Shown here: positions 1 through 8,027 of the stretch, piece by piece
Position numbering within the stretch: position 1 is the stretch's first letter
How the letters are laid out: the number at the start of each line of letters is the position of its first letter
Source of the DNA: an uncultured Eubacteriales bacterium
GTDB lineage: Bacteria; Bacillota; Clostridia; Oscillospirales; Acutalibacteraceae
NCBI GenBank assembly: GCA_934444365.1
Contig: CAKSCM010000010.1
Coordinates: 9,354 to 73,353 of the forward strand
Direction: 5' to 3'
DNA length: 64,000 bases
Notes under the pieces: generated by a model
Databases searched by the model: none
Seen by the model: the letters and a program-made list of their open reading frames with translations, nothing else
Told to the model about the DNA's origin: nothing
Position numbers and translations under genes: made by a program

Positions 1-312
1 GCCCATATCGTAAAGTCCCTGAATGACGTAATCTATATCATCCAGATTGTCAAACTGCCCGTAAAGAGCCGGCGCCGGCAAAGCGATCTTGTACTTGAAT
101 CTGTCGATTTTATCAAGGTAATCGTATATCGATTTTTTGGCTTTGTAAGGGCATATGCGGATACATTCGCCGCAGTCTATACACCTTGCCGGATTTATGG
201 CCGCGTGACCCGACCGTATACGTATGGCTTCGGTCGGACAATGCTTGAGGCAGTTCGTACATCCTTTGCATTTGCTCACATCGAGCAACACGGAGTGTTT
301 ATACTCAGACAT
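1..312 (-). CDS. [FeFe]-hydrogenase-like Fe-S protein, N-terminal part (partial)
   Basis: Only the first 104 codons lie in the window; the gene runs off the left edge, and this ORF was read by hand from an ATG at 312. The visible part holds two 4Fe-4S motifs, CKGCTNCLKHCP (about residues 15-26) and CIDCGECIRICP (about 44-55), then an FKYKIALPAPALYGQF stretch. This arrangement is typical of clostridial [Fe] hydrogenase large-subunit C-terminal-domain proteins, the putatively sensory type found next to NuoE-, HATPase- and DRTGG-encoding genes. All three neighbours are present upstream in the same direction. The H-cluster domain itself is not visible, so hydrogenase activity cannot be judged. 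A plain dicluster ferredoxin is the alternative. Confidence 0.8.
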   Translation of the reverse strand, partial: MSEYKHSVLLDVSKCKGCTNCLKHCPTEAIRIRSGHAAINPARCIDCGECIRICPYKAKKSIYDYLDKIDRFKYKIALPAPALYGQFDNLDDIDYVIQGLYDMG

Positions 313-356
313 AATAACCCACCACTCGCCGCGCTGTGCGTTTTATTCTTTAAAAA

Positions 357-782
357 TCAGACCGCGGCCACCTTCATTGTTATTTTGGTTCCGACACCGA
401 CTGTGGATTCGATCTTCATATCGTCGGTATAGCGCTTCATGTTCGGCAGTCCCATTCCGGCTCCGAAGCCGAGAGCCCTCACATTATCGGGCGCCGTGGA
501 GTACCCTTCCTTCATAGCAAGGGGAATGTCCGCAATGCCCGGCCCGTGATCCTCAAGGGTAATATCAATGCAGTCGGGAGTAATAACCACCTCAACCTCG
601 CCGCCTCCGGCGTGAATAACCATATTGATCTCGCCCTCGTACATGGCGATGGACACCCGTCTTATAACGTCGGGCGAAAAGCCCATTTGCCTGAGCTTTT
701 TCTTCACCTGGACCGATGCTTCCCCTGCCGAGGTAAAGTTCTGTCCGTCAACATCATAATGAAGTTTAAGCTTTTCTGCCAT
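357..782 (-). CDS. HATPase_c ATP-binding protein, anti-sigma-factor-like
   Basis: This 141-residue stand-alone GHKL ATPase domain resembles RsbW/RsbT/SpoIIAB anti-sigma kinases. The N-box lies near residues 49-58, the G1 box EDHGPGIAD at 77-85 and the G2 box LGFGAGMGLPN at 104-114. There is no sensor or phospho-acceptor domain. Its ATG overlaps the stop of the upstream DRTGG gene by one base (TAATG), so translation is probably coupled. In clostridial hydrogenase clusters this gene sits between the NuoE-like and the hydrogenase-like genes. A role in redox signalling is inferred from that context; the kinase target is unknown. Confidence 0.82.
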   Translation of the reverse strand: MAEKLKLHYDVDGQNFTSAGEASVQVKKKLRQMGFSPDVIRRVSIAMYEGEINMVIHAGGGEVEVVITPDCIDITLEDHGPGIADIPLAMKEGYSTAPDNVRALGFGAGMGLPNMKRYTDDMKIESTVGVGTKITMKVAAV

Positions 783-1144
783 TATTCTTCACCGCTTTTG
801 GTGGCGGTACTGCCGAGCCCCGACGAATAAAGCTTTCCGCAGGCCTCGTACATCCGCATTTTTGTAGCGAGAAGAACCATTGAGCTATCCTCCGCCAACT
901 GTTTCATTTCCTCGGTCGGCATTTTGCTCCTGACAAATACTATGCAGTGCATATCCATCATATCGGCCGTACGTACGACCTGAGGATTGACAAGCCCGGT
1001 AAGCAACACGCCCTGATCCTTAACGTAAGCCAAGACATCGCTCATCATATCGCTTCCGCAGGCCGAATACACCTCGTCGTCAAGACGGTCCTCGCCCGTA
1101 AGAATCTCGGCATTAAGCAGATCTTTTATATCACGAATCTTCAT
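782..1144 (-). CDS. DRTGG domain protein
   Basis: A small cytoplasmic protein of about 120 residues matching the DRTGG family, the domain also found N-terminal to phosphotransacetylase and next to CBS domains. Visible signatures are the opening KIRDIKDLLNAEILTG, the middle segment VLLTGLVNPQVVRTADMMD, and a hydrophobic end. I chose the second ATG (1144) because GGGAG lies 9 bases before it, while the first ATG (1153) has no spacing from that site. It lies in the hydrogenase-type cluster between the NuoE-like gene and the HATPase gene. Ligand binding (nucleotide) is a family-level expectation, not visible here. Confidence 0.8.
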   Translation of the reverse strand: MKIRDIKDLLNAEILTGEDRLDDEVYSACGSDMMSDVLAYVKDQGVLLTGLVNPQVVRTADMMDMHCIVFVRSKMPTEEMKQLAEDSSMVLLATKMRMYEACGKLYSSGLGSTATKSGEE

Positions 1145-1226
1145 ACTGAACATCTCCCGGTGTTTTATAAAGATAAAACGGTGAAGCTTGAAAGCTTAAA
1201 ATATAAAAAGATAACTCCGGTTTTTA

Positions 1227-1724
1227 TCAGGCGCGGTATTTGGCAAGAATTCCGGGAACCTCTGCCGGGGTAAGCTTGCCGTAAACATCGTCGTTTATTG
1301 TCATTACGGGAGCAAGACCGCAGCAGCCGAGACATCTTGTATCCTGAATCGAGAAAAGTCCGTCGCTCGTGGTCTCGTCCGGGCCGATTTTAAGTTCGTC
1401 CATAACCTCTTTAAGCACGGCTGCTGCTCCCTTAACATAGCAGGCCGTGCCAAGACATACCGAAATTTTATATTTTCCCTTAGGCTTTATGCTGAAGAAG
1501 GAATAAAACGACACAACGCCGTACACTTCCTCAAGCGGAACATTAAGTCCCTCGGCCACAAAGGTCTGGACCTCCAAAGGTAAATAGCCGTATATTTCCT
1601 GTGCTTTTTTAAGCACCTGAACCAGCGCACCCTCAACATCCCTGTACTGATCGATAACCTTATCAAGCTCGAGATGTTTTTCGGTCGTATCCTTAAAAGG
1701 TACATACTCCAGTTTATTTTTCAT
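1227..1724 (-). CDS. NuoE/HydC-like [2Fe-2S] thioredoxin-fold subunit
   Basis: A 165-residue protein of the complex I 24 kDa (NuoE, HndA, HydC) family. The N-terminal helical part (1-80) contains the family segment ending VVSFYSFFS. The thioredoxin-like ferredoxin half carries the four cluster cysteines C90 and C95 (SVCLGTAC) and C131 and C135 (RCLGCCG), giving C-x4-C and C-x3-C. It is the first gene of the (-) cluster and is preceded by TTTACA-17-TATAAT. It likely passes electrons in an NAD(P)H-linked or hydrogenase-linked complex. No NuoF/HydB partner is visible, so its partner may be the hydrogenase-like protein downstream or a distant subunit. Confidence 0.87.
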   Translation of the reverse strand: MKNKLEYVPFKDTTEKHLELDKVIDQYRDVEGALVQVLKKAQEIYGYLPLEVQTFVAEGLNVPLEEVYGVVSFYSFFSIKPKGKYKISVCLGTACYVKGAAAVLKEVMDELKIGPDETTSDGLFSIQDTRCLGCCGLAPVMTINDDVYGKLTPAEVPGILAKYRA

Positions 1725-1807
1725 TTTCTGCCCATCCTCCTTGAAAACAGCCCCCTCATTCCGGCAAAACGGAACGGGCGGCCGCTTTTTACATATAAGC
1801 TTTGATA

Positions 1808-1836
1808 ATTATAACCGCTTACATGGGATTTGTAAA
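1808..1836 (-). promoter_or_regulatory. Promoter of the hydrogenase-type cluster
   Basis: On the minus strand, TTTACA (1836-1831) and TATAAT (1813-1808) are separated by 17 bases. The site lies 84 bases upstream of the NuoE-like start. It was identified by eye against the sigma-A consensus. Confidence 0.55.
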
Positions 1837-1880
1837 CACTAAAATTGTGTAAATTTCAGTTTTTTACGCCTTTTTAGGAA

Positions 1881-1910
1881 AAAAATATACCGTCACTTAC
1901 ATGACGGTAT
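1881..1910 (-). terminator. Rho-independent terminator downstream of dut
   Basis: ATACCGTCA (1887-1895) and TGACGGTAT (1902-1910) form a perfect 9-bp stem with a 6-base loop. On the minus strand it is followed by a T-rich run (A-tract at 1881-1885 on the plus strand). It ends transcription coming from dut, about 245 bases after its stop. The intervening 1911-2154 stretch has no gene I can support. Confidence 0.6.
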
Positions 1911-2154
1911 GCAAAAAATTCAATATTATACTGCACCGGATGAATCCGGAACCCGAATTATCGGCAAAAACAAATCGGCATGTGATCTTGTCGCAAACCG
2001 GCATCCTTGATTTCGCCGTTATCCGTACCGGTCATTATTACAGGCAGTACGGTTTTCCGTTTGGTTAAGCGAATGCACCCATACAAACTTGATTTCGACG
2101 AAAATCCGGTTTTGATAAGCACACTGAGGTTAAACTTGGGTTTACGCCGTTTGC

Positions 2155-2610
2155 TTACATCCTGCCGGTAGAACCGAAGCCCCCGGCAGCTCTTAAGGTA
2201 TCGCTTAAATCCTCGCATTCCTCAACCGTAACGCGCGGCAGCTCTCCGACAATCAGCTGGGCTATACGCTCATGCGGTTTTATAACGTAATCGGCAGCCG
2301 ACGAATTATGAAGTCCCACTATTATTTCGCCCCTGTAATCGCTGTCAATAACTCCTACACAGTTGGCGGGGCTTAGTCCGTGCTTTATGGCAAGTCCGCT
2401 TCTGGCATAAATAAAGGCCGCAAAGCCCACCGGCAATTCGATTGCAATTCCGGTAGGAAAGCCAACAGTTTCGCCCGACTTTACCGTTACCTCCCCGTCA
2501 ATACAGGCGGTAATATCCATTCCGGCCGAGCCCGGCGTTGCAATTTTCGGAATATCGGCCCCCTCGCGCACCTTTTTTATTTTTAATGTAACGCTGCTGC
2601 GTCTCTCCAT
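2155..2610 (-). CDS. dut: dUTP diphosphatase
   Basis: Hydrolyses dUTP to dUMP and PPi, keeping uracil out of DNA and feeding dTMP synthesis. All five trimeric dUTPase motifs are present in order: PGSAGMDI, YARSGLAIKHG (motif 2 with the conserved Ser), GVIDSDYRGEI with the catalytic Asp, RIAQLIV, and the C-terminal P-loop-like GGFGSTGR. The ATG at 2610 gives 151 residues, normal for the family, and has GGAG nine bases upstream; a longer reading from 2652 would add a non-conserved hydrophobic leader and run into the promoter. It appears to be monocistronic, with its own promoter and a distal terminator. Confidence 0.95.
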   Translation of the reverse strand: MERRSSVTLKIKKVREGADIPKIATPGSAGMDITACIDGEVTVKSGETVGFPTGIAIELPVGFAAFIYARSGLAIKHGLSPANCVGVIDSDYRGEIIVGLHNSSAADYVIKPHERIAQLIVGELPRVTVEECEDLSDTLRAAGGFGSTGRM

Positions 2611-2651
2611 AAAAACACACTCCAGGAAAAATATAAATATACGTTTTTTCA

Positions 2652-2680
2652 ATTATAACCCGTAGTCACAGTCAAATCAA
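2652..2680 (-). promoter_or_regulatory. dut promoter
   Basis: TTGATT (2680-2675) and TATAAT (2657-2652) on the minus strand are 17 bases apart and 42 bases before the chosen dut start. An ACCGGT-CAAA-ACCGGT type palindrome (2694-2711) lies just upstream and could be an operator, but I cannot assign it. Confidence 0.5.
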
Positions 2681-2711
2681 CAAATTTTTATAATACCGGT
2701 CAAAACCGGTA

Positions 2712-3042
2712 AAAAGGCCCGTAACGCACATTACAAAGTGCCCGGCTTATAACGATCATTTCTGCCTTTTGTAAATAAAACGCAAAGGCAAAATGAAAAA
2801 CAAAATAAACAACCGGGCCGAACCGTACAAACAAACCGCAATTTGCACCCGAAACGACAATCCGGTTGCCGCTGACCCATTAATGTTTTGCCGTTATATT
2901 ATTTAATAATGTAATATCATTAATATACTAATGAATATAATTTAATGCTGTATTGAGAATTTCTTAAATACCGAACAAATCGCAAAGAGGAAAATCATTT
3001 TAAAAAAGCTTTAAAAAAATTAGAAAAAATTAAAATTATCAC
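2712..3042. other. AT-rich intergenic stretch before the tRNA cluster
   Basis: About 330 bases separate the divergent dut and tRNA transcription units. The stretch becomes very AT-rich from about 2890 to 3040. I see no open frame with a ribosome site, no repeat and no structured RNA in it. Confidence 0.5.
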
Positions 3043-3071
3043 TTGACAAACCGGCCCATATGCTGTATTAT
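3043..3071 (+). promoter_or_regulatory. tRNA cluster promoter
   Basis: TTGACA (3043-3048) and TATTAT (3066-3071) are 17 bases apart, ending 37 bases before the first tRNA. The close consensus match fits strong stable-RNA transcription. Confidence 0.7.
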
Positions 3072-3108
3072 AACATTCGCCGCTTGAAAAAACGGCGCTT
3101 TAAAGTTC

Positions 3109-3185
3109 GGGGGCATAGCTCAGCTGGTTAGAGCACCTGCCTTACAAGCAGGGGGTCACAGGTTCGAGTCCTGTTGCCCCCACCA
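3109..3185 (+). tRNA. tRNA-Val (anticodon TAC)
   Basis: The acceptor stem GGGGGCA pairs with TGCCCCC. The anticodon stem CCTGC/GCAGG holds the loop CTTACAA, giving anticodon TAC. CCA is encoded. It is the first of five tRNAs on the same strand. Confidence 0.95.
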
Positions 3186-3195
3186 CTTAAAGCAC

Positions 3196-3272
3196 GGCTC
3201 GGTAGTTCAGTTGGTTAGAACGCTAGCCTGTCACGCTAGAGGTCGTGGGTTCGACCCCCATCCGAGTCGCCA
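3196..3272 (+). tRNA. tRNA-Asp (anticodon GTC)
   Basis: The acceptor stem GGCTCGG pairs with CCGAGTC (one G-T pair). The anticodon stem CTAGC/GCTAG holds the loop CTGTCAC, giving anticodon GTC. CCA is encoded. It lies 10 bases after tRNA-Val. Confidence 0.95.
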
Positions 3273-3281
3273 TTTTTATAT

Positions 3282-3357
3282 GCCTCTGTAGCTCAGTCGG
3301 TAGAGCAATGGACTGAAAATCCATGTGTCGTTGGTTCGATTCCGACCGGAGGCACCA
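3282..3357 (+). tRNA. tRNA-Phe (anticodon GAA)
   Basis: The acceptor stem starts GCCTCTG and ends CGGAGGC. The anticodon stem ATGGA/TCCAT holds the loop CTGAAAA, giving anticodon GAA. CCA is encoded. Confidence 0.94.
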
Positions 3358-3360
3358 TAT

Positions 3361-3436
3361 GCGGATTTAGCTCATCTGGTAGAGCGCCACCTTGCCAAGG
3401 TGGAGGTAGCGAGTTCGAGCCTCGTAATCCGCTCCA
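3361..3436 (+). tRNA. tRNA-Gly (anticodon GCC), copy 1
   Basis: The anticodon stem CCACC/GGTGG holds the loop TTGCCAA, giving anticodon GCC. The gene ends TCCA. It is identical base for base to the second copy at 29391-29466, which stands alone under its own promoter. Confidence 0.95.
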
Positions 3437-3493
3437 AAAATACGGCCGGCTTTAAATGAAGGGAATATTCATTGGGTTGGCCGTAAATAGTTT

Positions 3494-3568
<75 letters not shown>

Positions 3569-3570
3569 AA

Positions 3571-3610
3571 AATCCCGTCCATGTAAGTGGGCGGGATTTT
3601 TACTTTTTAC
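3571..3610 (+). terminator. Terminator of the tRNA cluster
   Basis: ATCCCGTCCA (3572-3581) pairs with TGGGCGGGAT (3588-3597; one G-T pair) around a 6-base loop, followed by T-rich sequence. It begins three bases after tRNA-Cys. Confidence 0.85.
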
Positions 3611-3697
3611 TTCTTACCTCTTCACTCTTACTTCAAATTATAATCGGTAACGTGATTTTCGGAAAGCAAGAAGTAATAGATAAAAGATAAGAGATTT
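3601..3697. repeat. MITE-like pyrimidine-rich inverted repeat, copy A
   Basis: Directly after the tRNA terminator comes a run of TACTT, TCTTAC and CACTC units (3601-3640). About 30 unrelated bases follow, then a purine-rich run with GAAGTAATAGATAAAAGATA (3670 onward), the approximate reverse complement of the left arm. A clearly related element (57348-57433) sits in the same position behind tRNA-Gln. It is non-coding. The type of element is inferred from the shared architecture. Confidence 0.55.
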
Positions 3698-4252
3698 GGA
3701 GCCGACTTCGCCGACAAACTAATAGAAGCCGCCGGTTTCAAATACGGGTCATTGATAGATCCATTCGTTAAATTAAAAGCATTTATTTTTCGGTGCAATG
3801 TGCGTTGTGCCGTTTCGTATCACTAAATGCAAATAACGGATAATATGACCAACCCAAAATACAATGTGTCTATCCGTAGCGTAAATAACCTTCTAACTCT
3901 CGGCCGTAAAAACACGCGGCCGGGATTTTTTTGTTTATCTCGCACTGTCCGAAAAACAACTCCTTCCGGACGAACAGATGAATAACAGTGTAAAAATCAT
4001 GAAATTTCAAGGATTCTTAAATCTGTCGGAAAAGGTTGGTTTAAAACTCATACTGCCGCTCGTCTTCATTATACGGCTTTGTTTTGTCCCTTATATCGCG
4101 GCAGTTTATCGGCGATTTCCGATTTGTCAATTCCTATTCGGAAATTCCATTCTTTTTCACGCCGTATTGCATTATAATTACCGATAAGGTATACTTATAT
4201 CGACGCCTTATAATTGATACCTTATATTAAAAGAAAGCGAGTTTTGATCATC
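3698..4252. other. Intergenic region with a terminator-like hairpin and a possible gene remnant
   Basis: A frame open from about 3680 reads RFGADFADKLIEAAGFKYG and ends at a stop near 3810. It has no start codon and may be a gene tail (see findings). CGGCCG and CGGCCG with a 10-base spacer, followed by a T run (about 3901-3931), form a terminator-like hairpin. The rest, up to the start of the dockerin gene, shows no convincing gene. Confidence 0.4.
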
Positions 4253-6631
4253 ATGAAAGGCCTTACAAAAACCTTAAGCCTGATTATGACACTGTGCATG
4301 GTTATGCTCTCGTTCGGCGTTTTGGCGCTTGCCGAAGGCGACGAGAACATAGTGCTTGATAAGCCGGTAAAAATCGGCTGGTCATCCGAATACTCTTTGT
4401 ATTCCGGCGGAATTTACGCCGAGGTAAACGAGAGAATCTCCTCCACCAACTGGCGTTACTACGGCGTGAATTTTGACTTTAAACTCTACAAAGGCGGCAC
4501 GAGCGAAGAAAATCTGGTCGAAACAGCCGATTTTTACGACGCAAGCTCCTACAATTTCGCCACTGCCATAAGCGAAAACGGCGAGGGCGATTATTACTTC
4601 CGCGTAAGAGGGGTCGAGTATGAATACAACACCTTTGATAAGACCGGAAACGTAAGCGACTGGTCTGAGCCGAGCGTCCTGTTCAACTATAAAAAGCACA
4701 CCGAAAACACCATCTCAACCCTTACCCTCGACATAGATCGGTTTAAAGATTGCGATACCTCGGGCGGCGGGAAATTCTTTGATACGGACAAGGAAAAGGG
4801 CTACGATATGTCGATAAGCGCAAGGCCCTTTTACACCAGCGTTTCGGATCTTTTCTTCTCGGGCTACCCCTACGAGGCCGAAATAAGCATACTTATCCCC
4901 TACGGCACCGGAGTGTTCGGCGACAAGGTAACCGCCACCGTAAACGGCAAAAAGGCCGTTGTCAAAAGACTTAACGACATCCGCGCGGTGGTGTATTTCG
5001 AATTTCCGCTTATACAGTCCGAGCCTTATCTGCTCCTCGGCGACAATGACGTCAGCGTCGATCTGTTTAAAAAGCTCGGACAGACCGTAAATGTCGGCGG
5101 CGGAACCGCAAAGCTCTCGGAGGATACATCAAGCGGCAAATACACCCTCGAATTAAACGGGGTATCCCTTTCGGGAGCAAAGTCCGACTGGGTACTCAGC
5201 GACCTTGATACCGACGATGACGGCAATTACATTAACGCCGTTCGCTCGCGCTCCTTCGGAATGCGTACCAATCGCGACATAACACTCGTTTTAAAAAGCA
5301 GCAACAACATAGGCTCTTCGGAAAAATCGTTATTCTACGGTCTTTCGATGGACGAAGCCTCAACCCTTACCATAACCGGCGACGGATCACTTGATATATA
5401 CGCCGGCAGCGATGAGGACAACAGCTACGGCAGCACCGGATACGGCTACGGAATAATAACCGGAACGGGCTTTTGCGGACTAAACATCGACAGCGGTTGG
5501 GTAAGAGTCATCGCAAGAGAACATGCTACCGGAATAGTAACGGCCGATTTCAGACAAAACGGTGGTGAGCTTGCCGTATCCGGAGGCGAAGAAAACGCCG
5601 CAATCAAAACAAGTCCCTTCGGAAGCGTTACAATAACCGGCGGTCAAACCGTAGCAGAGTCACTTCAGCGGCCGGAAAACTCCGGCGCCATAGAAACGCT
5701 CGGCTCGCCCATAACGATTACGGGCGGAGAACTGATCGTTCTTACCAAAAACGAGAACGGCAGCAACGGCAAGGCAATTTATGGTGAGTCGTATCTCGCA
5801 TATACAAACCACATCTCCGACTTTAATTTCTACGGAGGAAAGGTTACGTTATTCGGCGAAGGGGGGGCGCTGGTTGCAAACTATGACCCTTCAACACTTT
5901 CCGGCGCCACAATAAAAATCTCACCCACATCCAAAAACTCGGATGAGATTGACGTCAGCGGAAACATTCCGAATCTTTGCGACAGCGAATCGGTAAAGAT
6001 GCTGACAATGGATGCAATAACTAAAAAACTGCTTGATAAAATCGAGCTTGAAAACGTAAAGCTTTCATATGAGCCGGGCAAAAAGCCGGATTTCAAGGGT
6101 AACGGCTCTGTCCCCGAAAAATACAAGGACGTTTACACCCTCACCGACGAAAGCTTTTCGAGCAATGACAACTCAGAATCAATTACCGAATTCTCGCAGG
6201 GCTTGACATATTCCTACTCCGCCGGTATAGCGATCAGCTCCTCGGCTTATGAAACCGGCTGGAGGCTTGCACCGGCCGAACTTTTGAGCTTAAGCATAAA
6301 CGGCAAGGATGTATCCGTTCCCCGGCGCAACGTAAAATGCTCCTCGATTTCTGAGGCAAGCTTTACGGATGTGTTTTCCTTCACGGCGGGCGAAGAGGGT
6401 CCCGAACCGCCGGTTACTGTAAAATACGGTGATGTAAGCGGCGACGGATTTGTCAAGGCTGACGACGCGCTGCTTGCCCTTCAGGCCTCGGTAGGAAAGA
6501 TAACCCTTACCCAAAAGCAAACCCTTGCGGCCGATGTCGACAACAATCCCAATATAACGGCAACCGACGCACTGCTTATTCTCCAGTACAGTGTTGGGAA
6601 GCTGACGGTCTTCCCGGTAGAAAACAAATAA
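4253..6631 (+). CDS. Secreted protein with C-terminal type I dockerin
   Basis: A 792-residue exported protein from the ATG at 4253, preceded by AAGAAAGCGAG; an upstream TTG would only add a charged tail before the signal. Residues 1-28 form a signal peptide ending FGVLALA before EGDEN. The large middle part has many TITGG-type repeats (ITGGQTVAE, ITGGELIVL), suggesting a beta-helix or carbohydrate-binding fold; I do not recognise a catalytic domain. Residues 723-792 form a type I dockerin with two calcium-loop repeats, GDVSGDGFVKADDAL and ADVDNNPNITATDAL. Dockerins bind cohesins on scaffoldins, so the protein is probably attached to a cell-surface complex. No cohesin gene is in this window. 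It could equally be an adhesin-like accessory module. Confidence 0.85.
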   Translation: MKGLTKTLSLIMTLCMVMLSFGVLALAEGDENIVLDKPVKIGWSSEYSLYSGGIYAEVNERISSTNWRYYGVNFDFKLYKGGTSEENLVETADFYDASSYNFATAISENGEGDYYFRVRGVEYEYNTFDKTGNVSDWSEPSVLFNYKKHTENTISTLTLDIDRFKDCDTSGGGKFFDTDKEKGYDMSISARPFYTSVSDLFFSGYPYEAEISILIPYGTGVFGDKVTATVNGKKAVVKRLNDIRAVVYFEFPLIQSEPYLLLGDNDVSVDLFKKLGQTVNVGGGTAKLSEDTSSGKYTLELNGVSLSGAKSDWVLSDLDTDDDGNYINAVRSRSFGMRTNRDITLVLKSSNNIGSSEKSLFYGLSMDEASTLTITGDGSLDIYAGSDEDNSYGSTGYGYGIITGTGFCGLNIDSGWVRVIAREHATGIVTADFRQNGGELAVSGGEENAAIKTSPFGSVTITGGQTVAESLQRPENSGAIETLGSPITITGGELIVLTKNENGSNGKAIYGESYLAYTNHISDFNFYGGKVTLFGEGGALVANYDPSTLSGATIKISPTSKNSDEIDVSGNIPNLCDSESVKMLTMDAITKKLLDKIELENVKLSYEPGKKPDFKGNGSVPEKYKDVYTLTDESFSSNDNSESITEFSQGLTYSYSAGIAISSSAYETGWRLAPAELLSLSINGKDVSVPRRNVKCSSISEASFTDVFSFTAGEEGPEPPVTVKYGDVSGDGFVKADDALLALQASVGKITLTQKQTLAADVDNNPNITATDALLILQYSVGKLTVFPVENK

Positions 6632-6746
6632 TTTTTAATAATTACATTTTTATTTTAAATTGTTGCGCACGACAAGTAAGAATCAGCCTAAGAAACGCCA
6701 TTTTCACTTTCTTGTAATTAATACTTATTAAATCCACAACAGAAAA

Positions 6747-6799
6747 ACAGCCGGATCGCAAGGAGTTTTCCCCCGCGATCCGGCTGTTTGTTTTGTTTT
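6747..6799. terminator. Bidirectional terminator
   Basis: A perfect 13-bp stem, ACAGCCGGATCGC (6747-6759) with GCGATCCGGCTGT (6775-6787), lies between convergent genes. T-rich runs follow on both strands. It serves the dockerin gene (+) and ytvI (-). Confidence 0.85.
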
Positions 6800-6805
6800 A
6801 TATGA

Positions 6806-7870
6806 TTATTTCCAGATTTTTATCATTCCGCTTTCCTGAAGCTTAACGATAATTATAAGCAATATCGGCAGACAGACCATTCCTATAACGCCGAAAAGCT
6901 GCAACCCGAGATACATGGCCATAAGGGTTACAATGGGCGTTAGCCCGACCTGCTTGCCTATTATCTTCGGCTCGATTATCTGACGGATGACCGTTATCGC
7001 CGCGTAAAGCACCAACAGGCCTACTCCCATCCAGACATTACCTATAATAAGCTGATACACACCCCACGGGATAAGCGCCGTTCCGGTTCCGACAACCGGC
7101 AGTATATCCATAATGGCAATAAGCATCGCAAGCACAAAGGCGTATTCGAGCCTTAATATCATAAAGCCGATAAAAAGCTCGGCACAGGTTATAAGCAGTA
7201 TTATTATGTAGCCCCGGAGCATTTTTACAATGTTCTCCATAAACAGACCCTTAGCCTTGATAATCACCTGTCTGTTTTTTTCGGAAAACTGCCTTAAAAC
7301 AAAATCCATGTTCTCGCGGTAGCGCGCCGTCATAAAGCAGCACGCCACAATGGTTATAATAATCGTAAGCAGCAATCCGGGACCGTTGGTGATAACAGTT
7401 TTTGCAATGCCGGAAACGCCGTCCGACAAAAAGGTTATGACCTTTTTCATTATATCTCCGGGAAGCGACTCAAGCGTACCGGAAACGCTTTGCGGCAGCG
7501 AGCTGCTCCAGCGCGAAAACCGGTTGCTTATATCTTTGAAGGACTGGGTTATTTCGGGAAGCTTTATGTTGGCGTCCCCTATAAACGATACCAGCTCGTC
7601 GTATATTCTGTATCCGGCAAAGCCTATAAGAAAAAATACCAGCGAAAGTATAACCGTAACCAAAACCGCCGACCATACGCCGTTTGGAATTTTTGTCTTG
7701 TTAGCAAGCCATCTTACCGGCTTTTGCAATACAAGCGAGCATAAAAAGCCGATAAAAAAGGGCATCATCCACACAAGCAGATATTTAAAAACGAAATACC
7801 CTATAACACAGATAACCGCAATGTAGGCGATATTAATTAAAACTCTTTTTCTCTTTTCGGTTTCGTCCAC
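6806..7870 (-). CDS. ytvI: AI-2E family permease, sporulation protein YtvI type
   Basis: A 354-residue polytopic membrane protein of the AI-2E transporter/PerM family. The C-terminal half matches the YtvI group: IMDILPVVGTGTALIPWGVY, then EPKIIGKQVGLTPIVTLMAMY. Hydrophobic segments occur around residues 13-45, 62-85, 155-185 and 215-335. In sporulating Firmicutes YtvI is associated with sporulation, but its substrate is not established. It is the last gene of a long minus-strand series and ends at a strong bidirectional terminator. Assignment to YtvI rather than another PerM paralogue is by resemblance. Confidence 0.85.
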   Translation of the reverse strand: MDETEKRKRVLINIAYIAVICVIGYFVFKYLLVWMMPFFIGFLCSLVLQKPVRWLANKTKIPNGVWSAVLVTVILSLVFFLIGFAGYRIYDELVSFIGDANIKLPEITQSFKDISNRFSRWSSSLPQSVSGTLESLPGDIMKKVITFLSDGVSGIAKTVITNGPGLLLTIIITIVACCFMTARYRENMDFVLRQFSEKNRQVIIKAKGLFMENIVKMLRGYIIILLITCAELFIGFMILRLEYAFVLAMLIAIMDILPVVGTGTALIPWGVYQLIIGNVWMGVGLLVLYAAITVIRQIIEPKIIGKQVGLTPIVTLMAMYLGLQLFGVIGMVCLPILLIIIVKLQESGMIKIWK

Positions 7871-8027
7871 GCCGCTTCCCTCCCCGAAGTATTTATTGCT
7901 TCCATGATGATTTTACTACATTTAATTACCATGTTCAATAGTATAATTTCAGCTGTTACACCGAACAGCCCAAAAACGGCGAACAGGCCGAAATAACGAC
8001 CCGTCCGCCGTAGAAATCAAAAAGCGA

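Noticed and set aside
1958..2218. 86-residue minus-strand frame overlapping the end of dut
   Set aside because: It overlaps dut in another frame, has an Arg/Lys/Cys-rich random composition and no ribosome site.
3978..4187. 69-residue hydrophobic plus-strand frame before the dockerin gene
   Set aside because: No ribosome site, no family resemblance, and it lies in a leader region.
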